64,000 bases of DNA from Labilibaculum euxinicum. Its GTDB lineage: Bacteria; Bacteroidota; Bacteroidia; Bacteroidales; Marinifilaceae. The stretch is taken from positions 62,001-126,000 of the forward strand of contig NZ_WTCR01000013.1 of assembly GCF_009795715.1 (NCBI RefSeq), in the 5' to 3' direction. Positions 9,688 to 18,660 of this stretch are shown here, in pieces. Within the stretch, counting starts at the first letter, position 1. Every line of letters starts with the position of its first letter. The notes below the pieces were generated by a model that saw only the letters and a list, made by a program, of their open reading frames with translations, was not told where the DNA came from and did no database searches. Made by a program: the position numbers and the translations under genes.

Positions 9688-10743
9688 ATGAAAAAACTTC
9701 TACTCTTAATCACTGTTTTCTTTACAATCGTTTTTACCGGACAAGCACAAAGACGGGTTATTCTTCACCACCAAGGTACTGCAAGTATGTACAATACAAT
9801 CAGCACTGCCATAACAGCATCCGCAGCCGGCGATACCATTTACATTTCAGCAGGCAACTTTATAGAAGATTTACACATTAATAAAGAACTTACAATATTT
9901 GGTGCCGGTCATCACCCAAGCACCACCGCAGCTACAGGAATAACAGAAGTTTCGGGTGCTGTTTATGTTAGAGCCGGTGCCATAAAAGGCAAAATAGAAG
10001 GACTGTACTGCGATGACATTAGTATGTCCGCTTACAATGCCTCAGACCTTACAGGATATGCCATTAGCCGATGCAACATGAGAAACATTACCTTACCCAC
10101 AACCATTACTTTTTCATCATCATTTGTGGTTTCGGAGTCTATTATAAGAGGCACTACCAATATTAATAATTGCACTACTTACATATTTGAAAAAAATATA
10201 TTCGGAAACTATATCCAATATGCTAAATATGGACTATTTGCCAATAATGTTTTTCTTCTGGGAACAGCAAATTCTCTCTGCTACCCAGGATCAGAATGCA
10301 CTTTCGAAAATAATATAATTTATTACAACAATACTACACCAAGCTATTTGTTAAGAAATTCCAACAATATTGCGTTACACAAAAATCTTATCATCAGCGA
10401 CTACGATTACCAAACCAACCCAATAGCCGACAATACTTTTACCAGCAATCAAATTGCAGCCACAGCCGATGCAGCATCTGTTTTCACAAGCTGGGATGGA
10501 ACAACAACCATCTACGCTTACGATTTTGATTTACACCTACAAGCCCCTTACGATGCAATTAACGGAGACGATGGAACTCAAATCGGAATTTACGGAACCA
10601 AAGACAATTTAGATAATCCAACTCCTTACAAAGACAATTGTGCACCTGTTATTCCATTAATCGAAGAAAAAACCATATCAAGAACAACCAATACCGATGG
10701 CGATCTTCCTATTCAATTTAAAATATCAGCTCAAAACAACTAA
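9688..10743 (+). CDS. Secreted parallel beta-helix (pectin-lyase fold) protein
   Basis: The 351-residue product has a clear signal peptide (MKKLLLLITVFF..., cleavage after GQAQ near residue 21). The first part reads as a right-handed beta-helix entry: YNTISTAITASAAGDTIYISAGNFIEDLHINKELTIFGAG-like order (residues about 32-75), followed by short repeated strands rich in N, I and T (ISRCNMRNI, FEKNIFGNYI, FENNIIYY). This fold is used by polysaccharide lyases and surface proteins, but no catalytic motif is evident, so no enzyme activity is claimed. It lacks a recognisable T9SS tail. The next gene starts two bases after its stop, so both are made together. It could be a surface adhesin or a matrix protein. 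Confidence 0.75.
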   Translation: MKKLLLLITVFFTIVFTGQAQRRVILHHQGTASMYNTISTAITASAAGDTIYISAGNFIEDLHINKELTIFGAGHHPSTTAATGITEVSGAVYVRAGAIKGKIEGLYCDDISMSAYNASDLTGYAISRCNMRNITLPTTITFSSSFVVSESIIRGTTNINNCTTYIFEKNIFGNYIQYAKYGLFANNVFLLGTANSLCYPGSECTFENNIIYYNNTTPSYLLRNSNNIALHKNLIISDYDYQTNPIADNTFTSNQIAATADAASVFTSWDGTTTIYAYDFDLHLQAPYDAINGDDGTQIGIYGTKDNLDNPTPYKDNCAPVIPLIEEKTISRTTNTDGDLPIQFKISAQNN

Positions 10744-10745
10744 AT

Positions 10746-13700
10746 ATGAAAAAAGTAATTCTATTACTATTGCTTTTTTCAATTACGCATACTCTTTACT
10801 CCCAAAACATTGACAAGTATGAATACTGGTTCGATGATAATTTTACATCTCGGATATCAGTCACAGAAACGGGAGTTGCAACACTTGAATTAAGCAATAA
10901 TATTAACACTACGGGATTATCCGATGGTTTTCATTCTGTTCATTTCAGGTTCAGAGATGATTCCAAAAGATGGTCCGTACCAGTAACTGATTTTTTCAGG
11001 AAATATCCTGACGGAACAGTTGCGGTCACCCGCAATATTTCGAAGTTTGAATATTGGATAGACGATGATTTTGCCAGTCGGATCGTCTCAGCCATTCCTG
11101 TGACAAACATTGCCAATCTCAATCAGGTGATGGATACAAAAAGTTTGGCTGCAGGATTTCATTCCATTCATTTTCGCTTTTGCGATGATTCAAAGCAATG
11201 GAGTACTCCGGTAACATCATTCTTTCGAAAATACGAAATTGGAACAGAAAGTATCGTTCGGAAAATTAATGGTTTTGAATACTGGATTGATGATAATTTC
11301 GCAGACAGACATGCTTCGGCAATTCCTGTTACCGGCATCGCCAATCTGAATCAGGTGATGGATACAAAAACCTTAGCAACCGGATTCCATTCCATACACT
11401 TTCGCTTTCGCGATGATTCAAAGCAATGGAGCACTCCGGTAACTTCTTTCTTCAGAAAACACGAAATTGGAACAGAAAGTATCGTTCGAAAAATTAATGG
11501 TTTTGAATACTGGATGGATGATGATTTCAACAATCGAATTGCCTCATCTTTGCCTTTAGCCGATACTGCAGTAATCAATCAGGTTTTGGATACCAAACTG
11601 CTGGCAAGTGGCTTTCATTCAATACACATGCGGTTTAAAGATGATTCGAATCAATGGAGCGTTCCTGCAACATCTTTTATTCGAAAATATGGCAGCAATT
11701 CCGGAATCATTGCCCGAAAAATCACTTCGTACCGATATTGGTTCAATGATGATGTAACAAGTATCAATCAGGTTGATTTAAATGAATCGATTACTCCATT
11801 CACCTTGTCAGAATCCATTCATCTCGATCAGCTTCCCATTGGAGACAATCAGCTCATTCATTTTCAATTCCTTGATGACACCAAACAATGGAGCGTTGCA
11901 ACTACCGATACAATTAATAGGTTAGCTCGGGTTGTTGCTAATTTCACCGCCGATAAAACAGAAAACTGCGGTTCAATGACTGTTCAGTTTACCAACAACT
12001 CAAGCGATGGAGAAACTTACCTTTGGGATTTTGGCGACGGAAATACAAGTACCGAAGAAAATCCTCTGCACACATACGATACAGCTGGTTCGTTTACCGT
12101 ATCATTAACAACAACCAATGATACCTATTCCTTATCAGATGTTTCAAGCATAACGGATTTTATTAGCATACATGAAATTCCAAGTATTGATTTGGGTGCT
12201 GATGTGCAAATCTGCGAAGGCAGCGAACACACTTTTAGTGCAGCCGATAATTTTGCTCAGTATTTCTGGAACAATACAGAAGGTACAAACGAGTTAATCG
12301 CTTCCGCGGAAGGAGATTACACCCTAAAAGTAGTGGATAACAACGGATGCGAAGCTACTGATATAGCGAATCTTTCTTTCCACGCTGCTCCATCGGTTGA
12401 TTTGGGTGCTGATGTGCAAATCTGCCAAGGTGGCGAACATACTTTTAGTACAGCCGATAATTTTGCTCAGTATTTCTGGAACAATACAGAAGGCACAAAC
12501 GAATTGATCGCTTCCGCGGAAGGAGATTACACCCTGAAAGTAATTGATGCAAATGGTTGCGAAGCGACTGATATAGCGAATCTTTCTTTCCACGCTGCTC
12601 CATCGGTTGATTTGGGTGCTGATGTGCAAATCTGCGAAGGCAGCGAACACACTTTTAGTGCAGCCGATAATTTTGCGCAGTATTTCTGGAACAATACAGA
12701 AGGTACAAATGAATTGATCGCTTCCGCGGAAGGAGATTACACCCTAAAAGTGGTGGACAACAACGGATGCGAAGCTACTGACGTGGCAAATCTTTCCTTC
12801 CATACTGCTCCATCGGTTGATTTGGGTGCTGATGTGCAAATCTGCCAAGGCAGCGAACACACTTTTAGTGCAGCCGATAATTTTGCGCAGTATTTCTGGA
12901 ACAATACAGAAGGTACAAACGAGTTAATCGCTTCCGCGGAAGGAGATTACACCCTGAAAGTAATTGATGCAAATGGTTGCGAAGCTACTGATATAGCGAA
13001 TCTTTCTTTCCACGCTGCTCCATCGGTTGATTTAGGCGCTGATGTGCAAATCTGCCAAGGTGGCGAACATACTTTTAGTGTCGCGGACAATTTTGCGCAG
13101 TATTTCTGGAACAATGCAGAAGGAACAAACGAGTTGAACGCTTCCGCGGAAGGAGATTACACCCTAAAAGTGGTGGACAACAACGGATGCGAAGCTACTG
13201 ACGTGGCAAATCTTTCTTTCCATACTGCTCCAACAGTTGATTTGGGCGCTGATGTGCAAATCTGCCAAAGCAGCGAGCATACTTTTAGTGCCGCGGACAA
13301 TTTCGCACAGTATTTCTGGAACAATGCAGAAGGCACCAATGAGTTAATCGCTTCCGCTGAAGGAGATTACACCCTAAAAGTGGTGGACAACAACGGATGC
13401 GAAGCTACTGACGTGGCAAATCTTTCTTTCCATACTGCTCCAACAGTTGATTTGGGCGCTGATGTGCAAATCTGCCAAGGCAGCGAGCATACTTTTAGTG
13501 CCGCAGACAATTTTGCGCAGTATTTCTGGAACAACACAGAAGGCATCAATGAATTAATCGCTTCCGCTGAAGGAGATTACACCTTGAAAGTGATTGATGC
13601 CAATGGTTGCGAAGCAACAGACATGGTGAGCCTAACTTTTAAGGAAAGTCCGGATATTAATTTGGGCGACGATATTGATCTTTGCGAGGGTGAAACTCAT

Positions 13701-14327
13701 ACTTTTACGGTTTCGGATGCCTACGCTCACTACTTTTGGAACGACGTGGAAGGCACAAATGCGCATGAAATCGGTTCAACCGGCACCTGCACTCTTCGTG
13801 TGGAAAACAGCAATGGCTGTTCGGCTGCCGATCAGGTATCGATAACCGTTCATGACTTACCGCAAATTCCTGTCGCAACTTACAACAACGGCATTCTGTC
13901 TTCTACATCTGCAACTGAATACCAATGGTACAGAAACAACGAGGTGCAGAATGGAACCACCAATCAGGAATTCTCGCCATCGCAGGATGGAAACTATTCC
14001 GTAGAGGTTTGGAATCAATATGGATGCAAATCAGAAATATCGGAACAGGTAGAAGTCATTTTGGTAGGAATTGAAGAGCTTATCAAAAAGAACATCTCCA
14101 TTTATCCGAACCCAACAAAAGGAAAGTTGGTGATCGATTTGCATGAAAATTTCAATTACTCAACCAACATACAGGTAGAATTGTTCGATTCAGCCGGAAA
14201 ACTAATCTTGTACAAACAACTGGAACCAACAACCACTCTAGACTTGACAAGTTATCCGGCAGGATTGTATTTTGTTCACTTTATCAACCAAAACGAAGCT
14301 GTCAGCTTCAAAATTGTTAAACAATGA
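10746..14327 (+). CDS. Large secreted repeat protein with PKD domain and T9SS type A sorting domain
   Basis: The 1193-residue protein starts with a signal peptide (about 1-19, ending LYSQ). Residues about 20-395 hold five copies of a 76-residue unit marked by EYWFDDNF at the front and SKQWSVPVTSFFRK at the end. A PKD domain follows (GETYLWDFGDGNTSTEENP, about 415-435). Seven near-identical 70-residue Ig-like units run from about 479 to 968 (VDLGADVQIC ... YFWNN ... GDYTLKV ... NGCEATD), plus one diverged copy. The C-terminus (about 1115-1193; ISIYPNPTKGKLVI ... YPAGLYFVHF) is a T9SS type A sorting domain, so it should cross the outer membrane and be anchored or released. A role as surface adhesin is inferred. 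A terminator lies 30 bases downstream. Confidence 0.9.
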   Translation: MKKVILLLLLFSITHTLYSQNIDKYEYWFDDNFTSRISVTETGVATLELSNNINTTGLSDGFHSVHFRFRDDSKRWSVPVTDFFRKYPDGTVAVTRNISKFEYWIDDDFASRIVSAIPVTNIANLNQVMDTKSLAAGFHSIHFRFCDDSKQWSTPVTSFFRKYEIGTESIVRKINGFEYWIDDNFADRHASAIPVTGIANLNQVMDTKTLATGFHSIHFRFRDDSKQWSTPVTSFFRKHEIGTESIVRKINGFEYWMDDDFNNRIASSLPLADTAVINQVLDTKLLASGFHSIHMRFKDDSNQWSVPATSFIRKYGSNSGIIARKITSYRYWFNDDVTSINQVDLNESITPFTLSESIHLDQLPIGDNQLIHFQFLDDTKQWSVATTDTINRLARVVANFTADKTENCGSMTVQFTNNSSDGETYLWDFGDGNTSTEENPLHTYDTAGSFTVSLTTTNDTYSLSDVSSITDFISIHEIPSIDLGADVQICEGSEHTFSAADNFAQYFWNNTEGTNELIASAEGDYTLKVVDNNGCEATDIANLSFHAAPSVDLGADVQICQGGEHTFSTADNFAQYFWNNTEGTNELIASAEGDYTLKVIDANGCEATDIANLSFHAAPSVDLGADVQICEGSEHTFSAADNFAQYFWNNTEGTNELIASAEGDYTLKVVDNNGCEATDVANLSFHTAPSVDLGADVQICQGSEHTFSAADNFAQYFWNNTEGTNELIASAEGDYTLKVIDANGCEATDIANLSFHAAPSVDLGADVQICQGGEHTFSVADNFAQYFWNNAEGTNELNASAEGDYTLKVVDNNGCEATDVANLSFHTAPTVDLGADVQICQSSEHTFSAADNFAQYFWNNAEGTNELIASAEGDYTLKVVDNNGCEATDVANLSFHTAPTVDLGADVQICQGSEHTFSAADNFAQYFWNNTEGINELIASAEGDYTLKVIDANGCEATDMVSLTFKESPDINLGDDIDLCEGETHTFTVSDAYAHYFWNDVEGTNAHEIGSTGTCTLRVENSNGCSAADQVSITVHDLPQIPVATYNNGILSSTSATEYQWYRNNEVQNGTTNQEFSPSQDGNYSVEVWNQYGCKSEISEQVEVILVGIEELIKKNISIYPNPTKGKLVIDLHENFNYSTNIQVELFDSAGKLILYKQLEPTTTLDLTSYPAGLYFVHFINQNEAVSFKIVKQ
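12181..13650 (+). repeat. Seven tandem 210-bp repeats inside the T9SS repeat protein gene
   Basis: Copies begin at about 12187, 12397, 12607, 12817, 13027, 13237 and 13447 with TTGGGTGCTGATGTGCAAAT or a close variant; an eighth, diverged copy follows at about 13657. Two versions of the unit end alternate: VVDNNGCEATD in copies 1, 3, 5, 6 and VIDANGCEATD in copies 2, 4, 7. The DNA is far more alike than needed for protein conservation, which points to recent duplication or gene conversion. Confidence 0.95.
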
Positions 14328-14356
14328 TGTAGTAGAAGTACATTTTAGTTAGAGGG

Positions 14357-14391
14357 AAGGGAATCTGTTTGTAACGGGTTCCCTTTTTATT
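14357..14391 (+). terminator. Rho-independent terminator of the secreted-protein operon
   Basis: AAGGGAATC (14357-14365) pairs with 14377-14385 with one G-T pair, followed by a T-rich run. Confidence 0.85.
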
Positions 14392-15301
14392 TACGATCTC
14401 AATTGCATACAGCAAAGGCTTCACAAAAATTCTGTATCGAAACAAACTCAACACCTATTCCGCTATTATTGATTGTTAAATGTATCTGCCTTTTTGGATT
14501 TCAAAACGGCATGCAATTATTAAAACTTTTAGATTTCTTTCGCCCGCCATGGCTCACAACTTATTCGAAATGAAATAATATACTCAGCTTAATAATTATC
14601 TTATACTACTGATGAATTAAGTTACTCTGCTAAATAATTACAAGTTCATTTTATTAAATCGCATCATCAGCTAATAAAATATCATTTTCCGATGACCAAA
14701 ATAAGTACTCAGATGTCATCTGAATAGATTATATATTCAGCTGATAATATAAAATCATTCGCAAACAGTATCATTTATTCAGCTGAGCATACAATCTGCT
14801 ACGCAAATACTCTCGTTTATTCTTCTGATATAGTAATAATATCAGCACAATGGTATAAAACCTTGCTGCAACAAGATCTTGCACCACCCTACAGAATCAA
14901 ACAGGAAGCAATTATTACGAATAATAAATCTAAATAAGAGCAAACATAAAATATTTCTCATTATCAAAACCATTGCTTAGCCACTAATGAATCGGAAGTA
15001 CAGAACAGGTAATTTCATCCTGCCAATTCAATGCATTATAATCAGCAAAATCTCATTCTATTTTTTTATACATTTAGACTTTGTTAAATATATCACGAGC
15101 AGAAAGACCTAAAACAGAACCACAATGAAACATACAACATTCAATGATGTTATTTAGGCAAACAACAATCAGGCATTCTTATTTAATCTGCTGCTGTGAG
15201 ATTTATCTATTATCAAATTATTCAACTTGGCAGGTTTGACAGGATAGATTGTCTTTAGTTCTTAATACGTTTATATATCATTTGATTTAAAATAATATAA
15301 A
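14392..15301. other. About 900 bases without an intact gene
   Basis: This AT-rich stretch separates the T9SS operon from a broken lipoprotein gene. The only organised structure seen is the decayed 21-bp repeat array at 14581-14880. In 14392-14580 and 14881-15301 no open frame, RNA gene or clear repeat was found. The sequence just before 15302 should hold the promoter of the lipoprotein gene, but no clean TAnnTTTG match was seen. Confidence 0.5.
14581..14880 (+). repeat. Degenerate 21-bp tandem repeat array, probably a decayed heptapeptide-repeat gene
   Basis: The sequence falls into about fourteen 21-base units with starts at 14581, 14602, 14623, 14644, 14665, 14686, 14706, then 14734, 14755, 14776, 14797, 14818, 14839 and 14860. 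The best units read TATTCAGCTGATAATATAA or close variants. Every second unit is more alike, giving a 42-base period: 14734-14775 and 14776-14817 match at about 30 of 42 bases. In frame, units read YSADNIKSFANSII, YSAEHTICYANTLV and YSSDIVIISAQWYK, so the unit is a heptapeptide of YSAxxII type. The frame is open from 14734 to a TAA near 14935, but upstream units contain stops and frame changes. It is read as a pseudogene remnant. Confidence 0.55.
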
Positions 15302-15794
15302 ATGAAAAAAACATTTTTTATTCTTGCTTTGGCTAGTATCCTATTTTCTTGCTCAAAAGATGAGGAATTAACTGCTGAGGAAATGCACACTCTCACCAGT
15401 TATTCCGAACCTCCAACAGATTAAGGCAAAAATTGGAGCTCCATATTGGGAAGGTAATAATACAGATGGTGGAGTTTTAGTCCAATCTGATATCTTATCT
15501 AAAGGTTATAGACTTTTCTATTTTAGTAAAAAAAACGGTGAATTTGCCAGACATTACAATTTTAATAGTGAAGATGAGTTATTCGAAGTTTCGATAAACT
15601 TTAATGGTACTTACGACAATACAACCTTCTTAATTCATTGGTTTGAGCATAAATATGGAGTATGCGCAGCTTCAAAAAATGGAGATTACATCTGCCGTGA
15701 GTGGAAAACTTCGAGTAATGGTATCTTATTACGGTACAAACTAGACCCTGGTGGGTTAGGAATACACAGTATGGCTGTTAAGTATTTTAAATAA
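15302..15794 (+). pseudogene. Small lipoprotein gene interrupted by a frameshift
   Basis: The first frame starts at 15302 with a lipoprotein signal (MKKTFFILALASILFSC, lipobox LFSC) and continues KDEELTAEEMHTLTSYSEP before stopping at 15424 after only 40 residues. A second frame, open from 15372 to a stop at 15794, continues with a protein-like sequence (IKAKIGAPYWEGNNTDGG ... HWFEHKYGVCAASKNGDYIC ... MAVKYFK). The two parts fit one lipoprotein of about 163 residues, with one frame change between about 15372 and 15424. The domain was not recognised. It is either a true pseudogene, a sequencing error, or, less likely, a programmed frameshift. Confidence 0.65.
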
Positions 15795-15875
15795 ATCACA
15801 TAAACACCTAACCCTATTAACATTCAACTTTATGATGAAATTAACTACTGTTGTTATCTATAAAAAATAAACGAA

Positions 15876-16620
15876 ATGAAGATACTATTATCAATTATCA
15901 TCCTAATAACCTCAAATCAACTTTTATTCTCACAACTAGATACAACATCATTATTAACAACTAAGGAATACTTAAATAGTTCCTTCGCTGTTAATAATTT
16001 TCTCTGGAGTGGTATGAGTCTTGGACAGAATATTGCTAAAGACCTAGACAAGACAGTGTTTGACATATCAAATTTTGATAAAAAAAATATAGACTCATTA
16101 GATGAAAAATACAAAGGTCAATATGAATTAGTTTTAGAAAATAAAGAAGCAATAAAAGAGTATATCGAAGAGTCTGGTCTTTTTCTTGCTGATTATTTCT
16201 ATTATAGTAGCAATTTTATTCCTAGTTTCTTTACTGTAGATAAAGAAGGCGAATTAACAATCATATTCTCTGGATTGTGGTGTCGTGAAGTTTATAACAT
16301 ACAAAAATTATCAAGTAAAGAGAGAGTGGCAGAGATTATTACTAATCACGTATTACCGTCATTAAATTACCTTATTAAACATTTCAGGAACAGTAAAATT
16401 ATGCGTTTTGGATTTATTTGTACTTATGGTAGTAAAGATCCATATGATAGTTCTACATCATCTTTGGAAGGAGAATCAGTTGCATTCATAACAAGTATTG
16501 ATAAAAGAATACGTAGATGGTGATATTACGGATAATGAATTTGCTGAAACTGCCGAAATCTACATTAACGACAGAAGTATGGTTTCAGGTAAGAAAAAAA
16601 TTAATGTTAATTTTAATTAG
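15876..16620 (+). pseudogene. Secreted protein of unknown function, frame broken near its C-terminus
   Basis: The intact frame runs 15876-16523 (215 residues) and begins with a signal peptide (MKILLSIIILITSNQLLFSQ). It ends abruptly in basic residues (DKRIRRW). From 16492 another frame is open to a TAG at 16618-16620 and reads like normal protein (LIKEYVDGDITDNEFAE, then TAEIYINDRSMVSG), so the original protein was probably about 247 residues, joined near 16492-16500. No domain was recognised. It lies directly after another frameshifted exported-protein gene, which suggests a region that has lost selection or a shared assembly problem. Confidence 0.6.
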
Positions 16621-16658
16621 TAGTCACTATCCCGCAAAATGTGTAATTGCTATTTTCA

Positions 16659-16692
16659 GGGTTAGACTTTAGTTAAGTCTGACCCTTTCTTT
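16659..16692 (+). terminator. Rho-independent terminator
   Basis: GGGTTAGACTT (16659-16669) pairs with 16675-16685 with one G-T pair and a TAGTT loop; TTTCTTT follows. It serves the broken secreted-protein gene upstream. Confidence 0.8.
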
Positions 16693-16766
16693 AAATATAT
16701 GTGAAGTAATTAATTCAACACTTTCATACAATCTTTATAAAGGCACCTAAAAATAATCAGTCTAAT

Positions 16767-17450
16767 ATGCCATCAGCAACCATTCCTTTAGAATCCGAAT
16801 CCTATTATCACATTTATAATCGTGGTATTGACGGATGTAATTTATATCGGGAGATTAATGATTACAAACATTTCTTAAAACTTTACGAGAAGTATATTGA
16901 TCCAATCGCAGATACTTTTGTTTGGGTTTTGATGCCTAATCATTTTCATTTGCTGATTAGAATAAAATCGGAGAAGGAAATTGGAATTTACAAAAATTTA
17001 AACTCTGACGGGTCTAAAGACTCCGTCAGGTTTCAAACCCAACCAAGTGTAAACCTGTCAGAGTTCGAAGAACCTGATAGAGTTGGTATCAAAAAGCCAA
17101 ATCCCACAAAACACTTTTCACATCTTTTTAATGCCTACTCCAAATACATTAATAAAAAGTACCAACGAACAGGATCCCTTTTCGAAAGACCTTTCAAAAG
17201 AAAACTGGTAGAAGACGAGACCTATCTTCGAACGCTGGTCTTATACATCCACAACAATCCCATTCATCACGGATTTACGGATATTGCCGTGGACTATCCG
17301 TGGAGCAGCTATCTAACTTGTTTATCGGTTAAACCAACAAAATTGAAACGAAAAGATGTAATTGAATGGTTCGATGATGAAGCTAACTTCAGATTTGTGC
17401 ATCAGCAACACGTTGATTTTATGGAGATGGATGAATGGCTGGAGATCTAA
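16767..17450 (+). CDS. REP-associated tyrosine transposase (RAYT, Y1/HUH family)
   Basis: The 227-residue protein starts ESYYHIYNRGIDG (residues 10-22), typical of the TnpA_REP group. It has the HUH motif as PNHFHLLI (His59, His61). The likely catalytic Tyr is Tyr124 in NAYSKYINKKY, followed by the conserved RTGSLFERPFKRK and LYIHNNPIHHGF, then YPWSSY. RAYTs are single-strand nucleases thought to move or maintain REP palindromes; they are not flanked by IS ends. Residues about 78-121 are coded by a REP-like segment that also exists as a separate copy after the gene, so the element seems to have entered the reading frame without breaking it. The catalytic residues look intact. Confidence 0.9.
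   Translation: MPSATIPLESESYYHIYNRGIDGCNLYREINDYKHFLKLYEKYIDPIADTFVWVLMPNHFHLLIRIKSEKEIGIYKNLNSDGSKDSVRFQTQPSVNLSEFEEPDRVGIKKPNPTKHFSHLFNAYSKYINKKYQRTGSLFERPFKRKLVEDETYLRTLVLYIHNNPIHHGFTDIAVDYPWSSYLTCLSVKPTKLKRKDVIEWFDDEANFRFVHQQHVDFMEMDEWLEI
17000..17127 (+). repeat. REP-like element inside the RAYT gene (copy A)
   Basis: This segment begins AAACTCTGACGG and contains the stem CTGACGG / CCGTCAG (about 17004-17027), then AACCTGTCAGAG as a second element. It is repeated downstream at 17465-17583. It is in frame with the transposase and codes a loop before the conserved KPNPTKHFSHLF. Confidence 0.75.
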
Positions 17451-17464
17451 TTCTTCACCTCTTA

Positions 17465-17583
17465 AAACTCTGACGTGTCTAAGGACTCCGTCAGGTTTCA
17501 AACCGAACCAGATGAAAACCTGTCAGCTCCTGATAGAGTTGGTATCAAAAAGCCAAATCCTGCAAAACACTTTTCACATCTTT
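17465..17583 (+). repeat. Second copy of the REP-like element after the RAYT gene (copy B)
   Basis: It matches copy A over its whole length with only scattered substitutions and one 9-base deletion near 17527. The match extends past the palindromes into the part that codes the transposase (VGIKKPNP.KHFSHL). Copy B is therefore a duplicated piece of the gene, or the remnant of a second RAYT, rather than a bare REP. Confidence 0.75.
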
Positions 17584-17593
17584 CTGCAGGAGC

Positions 17594-17628
17594 AAAAAAA
17601 AGGCCCGCTCTTCATTATTTCGAGCGGG
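17594..17628 (-). terminator. Terminator of the lysine fermentation operon
   Basis: CCCGCTC (17604-17610) pairs with GAGCGGG (17622-17628). Read on the minus strand the stem is followed by eight T, 26 bases after the etfA stop. It may also stop transcripts arriving from the RAYT gene. Confidence 0.9.
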
Positions 17629-17653
17629 TCTTTACTTATAATTAATGGTGTGA

Positions 17654-18652
17654 TTAATTTTGTTTTTCCAATCTCTCGGTTAGCTTTTTAATGATTTGTT
17701 TAGCATCCCCAACGATACCCAAATCGGAAACCTGAAAAATTGGTGCGTGTTTGTCTTTGTTTACGGCAATAATCAAATCAGAATCTTCCATACCCGCAAC
17801 ATGCTGGATGGCTCCTGAAATACCAAATGCAAAGTACAAATCGGGACGAACAGTTTTCCCTGTCTGGCCCACCTGACGATCGTGACCAATGTAACCGGCA
17901 TCAACCATAGCACGGGAAGCCGAAACTTCTGCATTCAATGTATGAGCTAATGCATCCATTGCTTCAAACCCTTCTTTATTACCAATTCCACGTCCGCCTG
18001 AAACCAAAATTCTGGCTTCGGTAATATCGATTAGATTGTTGTCTTCCTTCACAGTTTCCAACAATTTCACACGAAACTTAGCTGCATTGAATTTCACCTC
18101 GTAGTTCACGATAGCTCCGGTACGACTTTCGTCAGCATCCATTGCAAACAATACTCCCGGACGAACCGTTCCCATTTGCGGACGATGGTTTTTACAAACA
18201 ATAGTCGCCATAAGGTTACCTCCGAAAGCAGGACGAGTCATTAACATTTCGCCATTTTCGCCAATCTCAATTTTGGTACAATCAGCAGTTAAACCAGTGC
18301 CTACACGAGCCGAAACTCTTGGACCCAAATCACGACCCAAAGTGGTTGCCCCGATAAATAAAGATTCCGGTTTTCTTTCGCTGATAATTTGGCAGATTGC
18401 CTGTGTATATGGTTCTGTAGTATATTCTTTTAGTTCAGGAGCATCCACAACAATTACCTCATCGGCACCACGAGCGATTAAGCCTTGTGCCTGATCAGTA
18501 ATCTGATCTCCCAACAACATTGCGTACACCTTGTCGCTCAACTCATCAGCCAGCTTTCTAGCCTGTCCTAACAATTCCAAAGCTACGTTTTGAATGATAC
18601 CTTCACGTTGTTCGATGAAGACGTATATACCTTTGTAATCCTCTAATTTCAT
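17654..18652 (-). CDS. etfA: Electron transfer flavoprotein alpha subunit
   Basis: The 332-residue protein has the usual EtfA length. The N-terminal domain reads YKGIYVFIEQREGIIQNVAL. The C-terminal FAD-binding domain carries SGGRGIGNKEGF (about 215), ASRAMVDAGYI, VGQTGKTVRPDLYFAFGISG (about 260-285), IQHVAGM and NKDKHAPIFQVSD, all family signatures. With EtfB it passes electrons to the acyl-CoA dehydrogenase encoded upstream; in anaerobes such complexes often bifurcate electrons from NADH to crotonyl-CoA and ferredoxin. It is the last gene of the operon, eight bases after etfB, and is followed by a strong terminator. Confidence 0.96.
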   Translation of the reverse strand: MKLEDYKGIYVFIEQREGIIQNVALELLGQARKLADELSDKVYAMLLGDQITDQAQGLIARGADEVIVVDAPELKEYTTEPYTQAICQIISERKPESLFIGATTLGRDLGPRVSARVGTGLTADCTKIEIGENGEMLMTRPAFGGNLMATIVCKNHRPQMGTVRPGVLFAMDADESRTGAIVNYEVKFNAAKFRVKLLETVKEDNNLIDITEARILVSGGRGIGNKEGFEAMDALAHTLNAEVSASRAMVDAGYIGHDRQVGQTGKTVRPDLYFAFGISGAIQHVAGMEDSDLIIAVNKDKHAPIFQVSDLGIVGDAKQIIKKLTERLEKQN

Positions 18653-18660
18653 AGCTGTAA

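Noticed and set aside
12324-12650. Antisense open frames across the 210-bp repeats
   Set aside because: They are the complement of a well-supported coding repeat, and the same shadow appears in each copy.
14581-14880. CRISPR-like array
   Set aside because: The units are contiguous 21-base tandem repeats without unique spacers, and no cas gene is near.
16767-17583. Complete IS200/IS605 insertion sequence
   Set aside because: The transposase is of the RAYT type, no TnpB is present and no IS200-like end hairpins could be placed around it.
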